The translations under genes and the position numbers were made by a program. A DNA stretch of 64,000 nt from Sacculina carcini (lineage: Eukaryota; Arthropoda; Thecostraca; Sacculinidae), in NCBI GenBank assembly GCA_916048095.2, contig OU696578.1:1484798-1548797 (forward strand), given 5' to 3'. Below, in pieces: positions 1-9,226 of the stretch; the first letter of the stretch is position 1, and every line of letters begins with the position of its first letter. The notes beneath the pieces are model-generated. The model saw only the letters and a program-made list of their open reading frames with translations, made no database searches and was not told the DNA's origin.

Positions 1-957
1 ACGGGATTGATTTGCTGTCGCTCCTCTGGATTTAGTGTGGCGGACATTGCGTTGAAGTTGTGGATTGGTCGATGTCTCCTTTCTGTTCGCATCGTTGTCA
101 TGATTCGCTGGCGGTGTGGTTTCGCGTTTGTCTCGTTGTCTGTTGTCTTCGTTGGTGGAGCTCAAAACTCTCGATCTACTAGGCTTCATATCGTCACATT
201 CAGCTTCTGTTGCCGTCGATGTTGGAGTGCGATACACGTCTTCAATACCGGAGTCTGGATTGGTGGACTTGTTGAGGATTGCCAGCGTCATGGTGTCCGA
301 TTTGACTCGTTTGTGAAGCAGCCTGCGAAGTGTAGCGAAGATGCGTGCGTAACAGAACACCACGGTACATATGGGGACCACGAGCAGTATGACGGTAAAC
401 ACCACATTGACATCGCTGGGGTAGTGGAAGAAGCACGTGCCTCCTTCGTCGGAATAGTCAAAGAAGCCAAACAACACAGTCAGGCCGTAGATGAGGCTTT
501 TGATCCAGACCAGACCGACCATCAACACACTTCTTTTGATACTTCTTTTAGCGGCGTAGGCGAGACTGTCGGTGATGGCCCAGTACCGATCAAGAGCCAC
601 CACACACACCGAGTAGAAGGACGCCGTGAACGTCATCTTCTTGCACATCAACCACAGCACGCAGACGCTTCGGCCGTGCGTCCATCTGCCCGAGAAATTG
701 AGCGAGATCTCCAGCGGTCCGCTGACCAGTCCCAGCACGAGGTCTGCGGCCGTCAGTGATATCAGCGGCACGTTGGGCGGTGTTATGAGACGACGTCGGT
801 TGTGGACGAACACGAGCACCGCCGCACCGTTGGCCACGATAATTGCCACAGTGATGACCACCCCGAACACTCCGGCCAGCGGATATGCCAGTGATTGCGG
901 GCTGGTCGGGGGTGACAGCGAGTTCAATTCATTCTCCAGCTGTAGTGACGTGTTCAT
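1..957 (-). CDS. Class A (rhodopsin-like) GPCR, copy A, partial at window edge
   Basis: Reading begins at the ATG at 957 and stays open to the window edge, about 319 codons; TM6, TM7 and the C-terminus lie outside. It is a close inverted paralogue of the complete receptor at 24020-25525. In the stretches I compared there were about two differences per 120 bases and no indel breaking the frame. It has the same TM1-TM5, including the LTAADLVLG motif of TM2 and the ALDRYWAITD version of DRY at the end of TM3. Amino-acid changes include V to L near the N-terminus and H to P in the third intracellular loop. The 5' leader, with a possible acceptor (ttttcag) just upstream of the ATG, is duplicated too. 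Whether this copy is functional depends on the unseen C-terminal part. Ligand unknown. Confidence 0.85.
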   Translation of the reverse strand, partial: MNTSLQLENELNSLSPPTSPQSLAYPLAGVFGVVITVAIIVANGAAVLVFVHNRRRLITPPNVPLISLTAADLVLGLVSGPLEISLNFSGRWTHGRSVCVLWLMCKKMTFTASFYSVCVVALDRYWAITDSLAYAAKRSIKRSVLMVGLVWIKSLIYGLTVLFGFFDYSDEGGTCFFHYPSDVNVVFTVILLVVPICTVVFCYARIFATLRRLLHKRVKSDTMTLAILNKSTNPDSGIEDVYRTPTSTATEAECDDMKPSRSRVLSSTNEDNRQRDKRETTPPANHDNDANRKETSTNPQLQRNVRHTKSRGATANQSR

Positions 958-1816
958 CTCGACATTCAGCCTGCCAACTTTCCCGAGCTTTCCCTGAAAA
1001 CGGCAAACATTATGATCTCAAGTATGCTGATCACCCAAACTGAACTTCATTTACCTAATCGTGTTTCGCTCTAGCAAAGTATATCTTACCTCCTCTTATA
1101 CACTTTTCTATTCACAAGAAATATGCAGTTATTGCAGTTGTCGCTGTTTTACTTGTGACTGTTTCTCCCTCTCGACCCTGCTGTAGCTTGGTTGTCACTG
1201 GAGTGTGATTGCTAGTCTGTCGCTGGAGTCCTGCAGTGTGCAATACAACTCGTGTGTTGCATCTCATCCGCTCAACAAATTCCCCCGGCATCATTTGCAT
1301 TTCTCATGAATATATCTCTCATTTACATGCCGACATCCAGCAAGGCTACCAGTCAACAAAAATGCTTCTATTGTACGCCGGTAATGGAGCCGGGCGTTTT
1401 TATTTTCAATTTCTGCGCCTGCACAAATTCATGCATAAATTGCAACAGTGCATTATTGCATTATGGCAGCCGACACGTTCTGTCATTTCGTTTTTGAATT
1501 TGTCGTTGCACAAACACACACGCAGAGTGTAAGAGGTAGCTTAGCGACGTATCTCTACAACTTACCAACCTGGTGGACCTTTGTATGTTGGTGTCAAATC
1601 GGGTTTTTGATGTATTGTCTCGTAATTACGATATTACGAGCGGTGAAATTTGTCACAGAGATACTGTAAAGTGTATTGGTCAACATTCTGCCAACATCAT
1701 GTGGCAATTCCATCGCTTGATCGAAGTCTATCTTGTCTAAATACTCGTGGATTTATTGTTTTGAGTGACTTTTTCGTGTGTGTTGTTTCGATGTCTTAAC
1801 AAAGACTATACCATTT

Positions 1817-1916
1817 CAACTTCAAAATGGGACTAATCAACTTCAAAATGGGAACAATCAACTTCAAAATGAGAATAGTCAACTTCAAAATGAGAATAGT
1901 CAACTTCAAAATGAGA
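1817..1916 (+). repeat. Left subterminal repeat array of the transposon
   Basis: Five tandem copies of a roughly 21-bp unit with core CAACTTCAAAATG lie directly inside the left terminus. They are inverted relative to the arrays at 3943 and 4498. Such arrays are often transposase binding sites in IS630/Tc1/mariner elements; that role is inferred here. Confidence 0.85.
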
Positions 1917-2593
1917 CCGTGTTCTTTATGACTTTACTTGCATAATTTTAATTAATTAAGAACAAAAAATGTATTAAAACATAAAAACAAATAAATACAA
2001 TAATCATGACAAATCTGTGCATTATTTTTTACATTTAGCAATGAAGTTACAGTAATTTGAATTAGCTAATTGAGCTCCAGTAGAATAACCTTAAGCGTTC
2101 AGTATTAAGTATCTGGATTACAATTTAGCGCACTTATTAGCAAATAATTGTTTTGTGTGGTAGAGGAATATTTTATATGCTTCAAAAATTCATTCAAATA
2201 GCAATAACTGCATAAGAATAAATCATAATATAAGAGTAAACAAATGTATAGGAATAAATCACCCATAACACTACAAGTATACGGATATTTGTTGACAAAA
2301 CAATTATAACTTTAACTATATACTTAACTATGAGCATGCTAAGTTGAAATTTCCTCTCTTTTGCGAGCTAACTCCATGTTGAATGATATATGAAAGGGAA
2401 CAAAGTAAGAATATGCAAGTTGAAATTATAAGTTGAAATTAATAGTCACTGCATTCAAGACTTTAAGACTTTGCAGTTGCAGCTCTGACTAATACTGCGA
2501 TTGTTTTCTGTAAATCATTACGAGAGACAAATTAAGATACATTTTTTCATTTATTCAAACAAACACAACAAGTTTATCTATGTACATGGTGCA

Positions 2594-3655
2594 TTAAAAC
2601 AACACATTTGGCATCTCCAGTGCAGACGAGAGATGTTCTTGAACGTGTGCAATACAGCGGGCGCAATTTTGTGCGCTCACATTTCCTAAACTCTCCGAAA
2701 TTATCGCCTCCAATGCCGATAATCTTTGTTCTGCTTGCGAAATGGCATAATTTCTGCTAGTCAAAATTGTTGGCAGCTGGTCGGTTAGTTTTCTTTTCAC
2801 CTCGCTCTTCAATTGGGACCACACCATCTCGATGGCATTCATCATCGGGCTGTATGGAGCCAGACGTAGCAAATGCTGAGGTTTGTACTCGTCCTCGGCG
2901 AACACTAGCTCAATTTGATTGTGGCATGGTGCATTATCAACCACAAGCACCACGGGTCCGCCAAACGTTATTTTTGCCGCCTGGAGACATTGGCGCACAA
3001 ACTCGTTCGCATCATTGATTTTGTGCGATCCTCGGCGGATTTGATGATGAAGAAGCCCTTGATTGGTTATGCAGCCAATAACATGTACATTTGCTCCACG
3101 ACTACCAGCTGCGACGGTCGTGCATCGTGACCCGGCTCTTGATCGACCGTAATTGCGCGAAATAAACATATTGAAGTTGGTTTCGTCCATATATATGACG
3201 GGGAGCATGTTGGATTGCAGTTCCAACAATCTCCTTGCATATTCTGCTCGTTTCTGCTTGTTTTGTATTGAGTTTGCCCTTTCAGGTTCAAATCGTATTT
3301 GCTTGATTGTGAAGAGCATCTTTTCAAGCTGACGGCGAATACACTCCTTAGAAACTTGTACGTTGAATTGCTGGCGAATTTTCTCCGTTATTTCTTTTAG
3401 CGTAATACGCGGGTTTTCCTCCACACAATCTTCCATACACTTTATGTGGTCCTCATGTATTTTCCTTTGCCTTGAGCCTCCACGAGAGTCTTCATGGTCT
3501 TCATTAGATATCCAGCGATAAGCAGTTGATTTGGCGACTCCCAACTTTCTAGCCAGCTGCCTCCAGTCACCGCCCGACGAATGTGCAGCCACTATTTGAA
3601 TTTTTTTGTCTTTGGAGTCAGATTTTTTTATATAATTCACGGTACGCCCGCTCAT
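2594..3655 (-). CDS. DDE transposase, IS630/Tc1/mariner superfamily
   Basis: The protein is about 353 residues if it starts at the second in-frame Met (MSGRTVNYIKK); the first Met at 3742 would add 29 residues that do not resemble the family. It begins with a helix-turn-helix (WRQLARKLGVAKSTAYRWI) that would bind the element ends. A second N-terminal DNA-binding segment follows. The catalytic core shows the first Asp in VIYMDETNFNMF, the second in VVDNAPCH and the Glu in APYSPMMNAIEMVW. Thirty-five residues separate the second Asp from the Glu (DD35E). The frame is uninterrupted and the stop lies well inside the element, so the protein looks full length. It would cut and paste the element at TA sites. 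Confidence 0.92.
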   Translation of the reverse strand: MSGRTVNYIKKSDSKDKKIQIVAAHSSGGDWRQLARKLGVAKSTAYRWISNEDHEDSRGGSRQRKIHEDHIKCMEDCVEENPRITLKEITEKIRQQFNVQVSKECIRRQLEKMLFTIKQIRFEPERANSIQNKQKRAEYARRLLELQSNMLPVIYMDETNFNMFISRNYGRSRAGSRCTTVAAGSRGANVHVIGCITNQGLLHHQIRRGSHKINDANEFVRQCLQAAKITFGGPVVLVVDNAPCHNQIELVFAEDEYKPQHLLRLAPYSPMMNAIEMVWSQLKSEVKRKLTDQLPTILTSRNYAISQAEQRLSALEAIISESLGNVSAQNCARCIAHVQEHLSSALEMPNVLF

Positions 3656-3942
3656 TATAATTGGCTCAAAAACAACTGTGATATCAAAACACGCAATGCA
3701 AATATGTGATGCGGGAAACGAAAACACAGCGTCAGCCTTCAATATTCCAGCTATAACCGGCCTGAAGCAGAAACTCGAGAACTTTTCACAAATATATCAC
3801 TTATTAGACAAATTTATTAAAAATAATCAAGTGTTGGGTGATTTATTCGGTGATTTTATTTCGTGAAAAAACATTAAAATCATAATAAATTATTCGAAAA
3901 TGTCTTCAGCTTATTATTTTCAGTTCAACGCAATGTTTCAGT

Positions 3943-4060
3943 TTCATTTTGAAGTTGATTAGTCCCATTTTGAAGTTGATTATCCCATTTTGAAGTTGAT
4001 TGTTCTCATTTTGAAGTTGACTATTCTCATTTTGAAGTTGACTAATCATATCTTGAAATT
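3943..4060 (-). repeat. Internal array of the transposon subterminal repeat
   Basis: About five copies of CATTTTGAAGTTGA-type units in the same orientation as the right-end array, but 450 bp inside the right terminus and just upstream of the transposase start. Either an old right end or a duplicated array that could lie in the transposase promoter. Confidence 0.8.
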
Positions 4061-4497
4061 TCATAATAAGATTTATGATTCAGATAATAATTAAGCTTGA
4101 TATTAATATTTTATACTGTAAAACAGTGTTATGAGTATTTAAATGCAGTTTTAAAGTTATTATCATGTTCGTATATACGTATCTCTGAAACTGAGGAGAA
4201 TGATTGTCATACATTTGTGAATTTTTTCATACTATTTCAACAAAAATTCATTCACAAAAATGTGCTTTATCTCAAACATATGCAGTCAATATTTAAATAC
4301 GCACAATTGTTTACTGGAACTCAATTATATATAAGATTTCATTGTTGTATTTGTACCACACTTACATGCTTTATTTTTGTTTCGATCTATTTATTTATTT
4401 ATATTTTTGTGTTCGTATTATACTGTGGTTTGCTTAGCTAATGTCATGAAAATACTTTCAGTAATAATTCACTGGATATATTGCGATAAACATCTTG

Positions 4498-4606
4498 GTC
4501 TCATTTTGAAGTTGACTATTCTCATTTTGAAGTTGATTATTCTCATTTTGAAGTTGACTGTTCCCATTTTGAAGTTGATTATTCTCATTTTGAAGTAAAA
4601 ATGGTA
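4498..4606 (-). repeat. Right subterminal repeat array of the transposon
   Basis: Five copies of the same 21-bp unit (core CATTTTGAAGTTG) run up to the right terminal inverted repeat, mirroring the array at 1817-1916. Confidence 0.85.
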
Positions 4607-4903
4607 TAGTATATCCATCTCTGTGGATGTGTTTGGATGACAACAAGTTTCATTTGTGCTACATCAAATCGATAATAAGTATAAAAATATTATATATTTA
4701 CTCCTATTTGATAATACACTTGATTTGTTCGGTACGGTTGCTTTGGTGTTTCCACTCATCAATGTTTTCATTACTCATTCATTCATTCATTCATTCATTT
4801 ATGCGCCTTTGCATTCGTCCTTCAGAATCAAACAACGCACTGTGTTGTTTGCTGTAAAAGTTATATAAACGTATATACTCGTGCATATGTGTACCTTTTG
4901 TGT

Positions 4904-4935
4904 AAAGTAAAGTAAATGCTTTATTGTACATCCTT
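4904..4935 (-). repeat. Short TGCTTTATTGTACA element beside a (GT)n tract
   Basis: The stretch AAAGTAAATGCTTTATTGTA is the reverse complement of a motif found three times near 39.07, 39.35 and 39.62 kb. It sits next to a long (GT)n tract here and beside (CA)n tracts there. A related form (ATCAATGCTTTATTGCAAT) occurs at 5700. Probably the conserved end of a dispersed short element. Confidence 0.5.
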
Positions 4936-4973
4936 TCTCAGGCTTTTCAGCACAATGCTAATTTGTGTTTTGT

Positions 4974-4978
4974 GTATG

Positions 4979-5042
<64 letters not shown>

Positions 5043-5060
5043 TGTGTGTGTGTGTGTGTG
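4974..5060 (+). repeat. (GT)n microsatellite abutting a PXK splice acceptor
   Basis: A nearly pure GT tract of over 80 bases ends about 10 bases before the acceptor at 5069-5070. Confidence 0.9.
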
Positions 5061-5070
5061 TTTGGTCCAG

Positions 5071-6373
5071 GGCACTTACATAGTGGTAATATTTTGTACG
5101 ACGCTGGAGTGTGTCGTTTGTGTGATTTGCATAATTCCGCGTGCGGTCTCTCTTCGCTGTATCGTCGCTATATTGTACAACACAAACGCCTGCTGAACTT
5201 ACAAGCCGTAGATGTGTACTGTTTTGGACATGTGTTGTACGAGTTGACCTTTGGGCGACCTCTGTTGGCCGAGTGTCTCGATGACCTGCCCGATGACCTC
5301 TCGCCCGACCTAGGTCACCACACACACACACATACAAGCATATAGACTAATTATTTGCATGTGAATGGAATTGTAATAATGTATATGTAATCAATGTAAT
5401 TATTCAATGTAATGTGTCCTTGTATTTCTTGCTAAACTGTTGAAATTGTAATTGATTTTATTTATTTGCAGTTAAAATAAATTCTACTGTTATTTGATGC
5501 ATTTTTTATCGTTGAAAGTCGATTACATATCTGTTTTCAGTGTGTATGAGTGAGTGAGTGAGCGCTTGCCATTTTTTGTTGCCAAGCTTGGCTATTTTTT
5601 TCTAAATCGTTTGCCAACACAGCAGAATGTGTGTGTCTGTCTGTTTGTGTGTGTATGTGTCTGTGTCTGTGTGTGTGTGTCTGTGTCTGTCAATCAATCA
5701 ATCAATCAATGCTTTATTGCAATCGCTGGGCACGCGCTTTTCATTGCAATATATACATACAGTGTGCAGTACATACATATGTGTGTGTGTGTGTGTAAGA
5801 TGTAAGATGTATATTTGTCAACATCATCAGTATTATATCAGTACATACATATTATATCAGTTTTTTTTTCATTTCACGTTGACTATGCCCAATAAGCCTA
5901 TGGCTTCTTTTAGGGCATGCTCAGTAACACAATATTGTGACAATGTACAGTACGTCTAAATAACACTTCTAGCATTCATACATTCGTACACAAAATTCCT
6001 ACCGCGAACATTCATACATTCATACATTCCTACCGCGAACATTCATAGATTCGCACATTCTTATCGCGAACATTCATACATGCACACATACATACACACA
6101 CACATTCGTACTACGAACATTCATACGTTCATACACACACATCCCTACTACGAACATTAGTACATTCATACGCACATTTATACTACGAGCATTCATCCAT
6201 TCATAAAAACTCATTCCTACTTCGAACATTAATTCATTCATACAAACCCACATTCATGCTACGACCATTCATACATACATACATACATACATTCATGCAT
6301 TCATTAATATTCACGTTCATGCTACAGACATTCATTCACACAGATATTCGTTCATCAATACCAATACAGTGAA

Positions 6374-6412
<39 letters not shown>

Positions 6413-7933
6413 TGTGTGTCTGTCTGTCTCTGTGTGTGTGTGTGTGTGTGTACAGTGGACGTATTGCGCAGTATTTTATCGCCTGAGGCGTTGGCGACCG
6501 GTCTGCCCTCTGTCGGTGAATTATTGCAACACCGGCTGTTTGTCTGCGCTGCGCCACCGCTGCCCGTCGCCGCGTCATTCTCGCATCGTATCACGTCTCA
6601 TGTACGTCGCGCGCTCGATCTGGTCGCAAAATCTGTCGAGGAGGCTCTTCGACGCGATCACAAACTGGTCATTACGGCTTTCTTATTCAAACTGTTCTCC
6701 TTTCTAACAGTCGTTCAAAGGTTAAAGGTCTCAAGTGACAGCTGCTACACGGGAAGAAGCCGAAGCTTATGAACACACACAGGTGTGTCCCGTGCAGCTC
6801 GCTTCCACCGCAGAACCGACCCTCTCCACGCTATGACGCCACAAGAACGGAAGACGTATTAGACAGGGCCACCTCCCCAGAATGCATGACACAACTCATG
6901 ACTGATATCTGGTACCATTTACTGCTGGGTGGACAGGGGCTGTTGGATTATAGAATTCACCCAATGGAATTCTCCTCCGCCGGGATTCGAACCAAGGACC
7001 TCCCGCTTGTGAGGCGGGTTTGCTACCACTACACCACCGAGTCCAACAACATTTTCTTGGAAACATACACAAATAGCTGCAAACATACACGCGTATTACC
7101 AGTTCATTTAAGGTTGCTTAAAAATCAAATATTCTTAATATTTTCTATCTGTTCTTTAATCGTTATTGAACTCATTTATTTCTCTCAATATTTCTCTCGA
7201 TGAGTGTCTCAATAATTCTTAAAAATGTGTCTTAAAAATATTTCATGGTTTGAAAATCAATGGCGTATATACAGTCAAACATGGCGATATATAAGGCGCT
7301 ACTTGGGGTCCAAACAATTCAACCACGTTTTTGTATCTGATTGCGCCGATTATACCGATTTGACTGTATATTATTTTTTTACCCTCGTGGTCATGGGCGT
7401 AAATCCTGGGGGGTATGGGGGGTATATATACCCCCCGACAAATTGGCTGGGGGGTATGAATATGCAATTATACCCCCCGAGAATTCTGCTGAGCTCAGTT
7501 CATTGTGTATATTATCACCAAAATCAGCATGGAAGGTAAATGCCAAGTACCAAAAATGTAAGAAGTTATGAATATGTAAAGAATTATATTACGCAATACA
7601 CTTTTCATTGAGGTATGTGTGTTGTAATTGAATAGGCTGAAAATAGTTGAGGGTCTCATGCAATTGGCCAACTGAGTCAACTTTGAACACTAATACATGA
7701 TGGCTGTCATCCCCCCCGAGCCTCGACACAAATTTACGCCCATGCTCGTGGTACACGAGAATAATACAGAATTTACGTGTTTCCTAGTGAAATAAAGACA
7801 AATATATAAAACTATTTACACCAATGATATAGTTTCTGTAACTTTTTAATTAGAAACCTAAAAATATTATCTGGTTCAATTGGTAATCTCGCTACATCGA
7901 TGTGTCTTATATCGATGTTTAACTGTACTTTGT

Positions 7934-7980
<47 letters not shown>

Positions 7981-8094
7981 CAGTATCGATACCAGCGGAG
8001 ATTGCAGAAGACGCACGCGCTGATAAACAACGAGCAGGCGAGGAGAATTCGACAACAGCGCCATCTACAACGGGCGAATGTTCGTCATAGTTGT

Positions 8095-8128
<34 letters not shown>

Positions 8129-9226
8129 CGCGGTGTTTATTTTTAAAGAAAACAGAGCGGGGAGTTTAATAATTTGCATTTTATAAGCCTGGCCGGTGGA
8201 AGGAGAAAGCTTGTGTGGCCCCAAAATAAACTTGAGCACGAAAGAAACAAAACAGTAACTGGAAACATCAAAATGTTTTATACGTTGACAATGGAATAAG
8301 TAACACAAATTTTAATGTATTTAATTTATTGCATTCTTATTTAGTTTGGGCTAATCTCATCATTCATCCGGGTTGCTATATTTATTGAGATAATATTTCT
8401 TGACTTATTTTTTTAAAATTACCATTTTCTTGAAGTTAATTCTCTAATGATTGAGAAGGCTAAGAAAAACGGATCGTGAAAACCCGTCTGTTTGTAAGGA
8501 GGGAGAAATCGAAGAAGCATGGTATTCAATCGAAAATAACAATATTATTGTTTTGTATTTTTATTTCACTGAAGTTTCACACAAGCATTGGTAATATCGA
8601 TTTTATAATTGATAAAATCATGAGTAATGTTAATTCTCAAATTAATCAAGACTTTTTTTCTTGTTTTTTTGATCTGCAGATGGATTCCTCTAAATTGTTG
8701 GATTTCTCCGAATCTGGCGGCTCTGCTTCCGTGGCCGATGAAAGTCAGTGTGTCGCTCTTTTGAAGTGTGAATCTGTATGTGTGTGTGTGTGTGTATGTG
8801 TGTGTGTTTAGTCGTTACTGTTCTGTGGTAGGCACAACAGGCTTAAACGTTCCAGTCTACCCTTCCAATATTATTTAGATTTTTTCAACATTCATTTGGC
8901 TCTAATATAAATCCTGCTTACTTCAGAATATTTGTTGCTAGTTAGTAAATAACTGAATAAAATTAATGTGGTGTATAATGCCTCATGTGTGTGTGCGTGT
9001 GTGTGTGTTAGGTGTATGTTCTGGCAGCTCAACTAGCCAACACGATAATAGCATAAACCAAGTTGATTCGTGTTTGCTAGTTCCTCCACCGTCCGCCCAG
9101 GTGGCGCTAGTGTCTGACGCTGGCAGTGTTGATGACGTCACGACGACACACGCGCTCACACACAGACAGGCTGTGATGGAGTCAGTGACGTCATTCGATA
9201 AGGCCAGTCTACGCCGCATTAGATAG
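5071..9226 (+). CDS. PXK: PXK-like PX-domain pseudokinase, C-terminal five exons
   Basis: Exons are 5071-5313, 6456-6667, 7984-8079, 8680-8743 and 9012-9226 (stop). All junctions are AG/GT and keep phase. Exon 1 carries the kinase-fold catalytic region with HLHSGN where active kinases have HRD, CDLHN where they have DFG, and VDVYCFGHVLYELTFGRP (subdomain IX). This is the degenerate pattern of PXK and Slob-type pseudokinases. Exon 2 continues with the post-kinase segment (SILSPEALATGLPS, LLQHRLF), exon 3 is a basic helix, and exons 4-5 are Ser-rich. The protein ends in a WH2-like segment (AVMESVTSFDKASLRRIR). Known PXK proteins bind phosphoinositides and actin on endosomes. The PX domain and N-lobe exons are absent and must lie left of the window, beyond GPCR copy A, or be lost. 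The gene is convergent with the AA15 gene. Confidence 0.83.
5317..5336 (+). repeat. (CA)n just after the PXK exon 1 donor
   Basis: A run of CA dinucleotides starts within five bases of the 5' splice site. The acceptor at the other end of the same intron is preceded by a (TG)n tract, so the two are complementary in the transcript. Confidence 0.85.
5690..5715 (+). repeat. (TCAA)n TGCTTTATTGCAAT short element
   Basis: Several TCAA repeats run into TGCTTTATTGCAATCG, preceded by a GT tract. It shares the TGCTTTATTG core with 4904-4935. Intronic (PXK intron 1). Confidence 0.5.
5965..6345 (+). repeat. Degenerate CATTCATA-rich minisatellite in PXK intron 1
   Basis: Roughly 35-bp units of the form cgaacattcatacattcata with ctac or ccta spacers are repeated about ten times, with drift to pure CATA runs near 6270. 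Confidence 0.75.
6378..6452 (+). repeat. (GT)n tract before the PXK exon 2 acceptor
   Basis: GT dinucleotides with a few CT interruptions run directly into the acceptor (gtgtgtgtacag) at 6454-6455. Confidence 0.9.
6732..7049 (-). mobile_element. tRNA-derived SINE, copy 1
   Basis: On the minus strand the element begins with a tRNA-like head: A-box-like GGTGTAGTGGTAGC, a CCTCACAAG anticodon-arm-like segment and B box GGTTCGAATCC. A body of about 240 bp follows, ending in CCCGTGTAGCAGCTGTCACT. The whole unit recurs, highly similar and in the same orientation, at 61880-62206. It lies in PXK intron 2. No clear target duplication was found. Confidence 0.8.
7270..7927. mobile_element. Tigger/pogo-like non-autonomous elements with TA-type ends (nested)
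   Basis: The end at 7271 (CAGTCAAACATGGCGATAT) is matched by two inverted partners. One is ATACCGATTTGACTGTA at about 7355-7371, giving a 100-bp MITE. The other is ATATCGATGTTTAACTGTA at about 7909-7927, giving a 650-bp unit. Ends of the form CAGT-CAAAC with TA flanks are typical of pogo/Tigger-type Tc1/mariner elements. A hAT-like MITE (7392-7744) sits between the two right-hand ends. Confidence 0.5.
7392..7744. mobile_element. hAT-like MITE (353 bp) with perfect 8-bp target duplication
   Basis: Inverted termini are CATGGGCGTAAAT and ATTTACGCCCATG. They are flanked by CTCGTGGT at 7384-7391 and again at 7745-7752. An 8-bp duplication is the hAT superfamily signature. The inside contains G/C runs (ggggggtatata, ccccccgag) and no ORF. 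Degenerate relatives occur near 15.03, 55.49 and 56.99 kb. Confidence 0.88.
7930..7980 (+). repeat. (GT)n tract before the PXK exon 3 acceptor
   Basis: A pure GT run ends in gttcag at 7983. Confidence 0.9.
8095..8126 (+). repeat. (CA)n tract after PXK exon 3
   Basis: Sixteen CA units start about 15 bases after the proposed donor at 8080-8081. Confidence 0.85.

Larger units (their letters stand above)
1809..4606 (-). mobile_element. IS630/Tc1/mariner-type DNA transposon, 2.8 kb, TA target duplication
   Basis: The termini are imperfect inverted repeats, TACCATTTCAACTTC on the left and TACCATTTTTACTTC read inward on the right. The element is flanked by TA at 1807-1808 and 4607-4608. The paralogous empty site in the inverted copy near 23,160 reads gactagtatatcc on the same strand, with a single TA, so the boundaries are exact. 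Transposase is encoded on the minus strand. Three clusters of a roughly 21-bp subterminal repeat lie inside. Confidence 0.93.
1..4857. repeat. Inverted duplication, copy A (interrupted by a transposon)
   Basis: After removing 1809-4606 and one TA, this stretch is the reverse complement of about 22,893-24,985. It covers the GPCR coding part, its leader, about 0.8 kb of upstream DNA and a further 250 bp ending in an (ATTC)n tract near 4775-4800. It is cut by the window start, so its true length is unknown. Similarity fades at about 4857. Confidence 0.9.

Noticed and set aside
7-759. Plus-strand 250-residue ORF, with its counterpart on the minus strand at 24218-24997
   Set aside because: Antisense shadow of the GPCR coding frame; it is open in both copies only because the copies are near identical and GC-rich.
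4458-4646. Minus-strand ORF with LQNENNQ repeats
   Set aside because: Translation of the transposon subterminal repeat array, no coding meaning.
4924-5345. Long ORFs of poly Cys-Val or Thr-His at this and many other (GT)n/(CA)n tracts
   Set aside because: Pure products of dinucleotide repeats read through in frame; only the non-repetitive parts that join in phase with other exons were kept.
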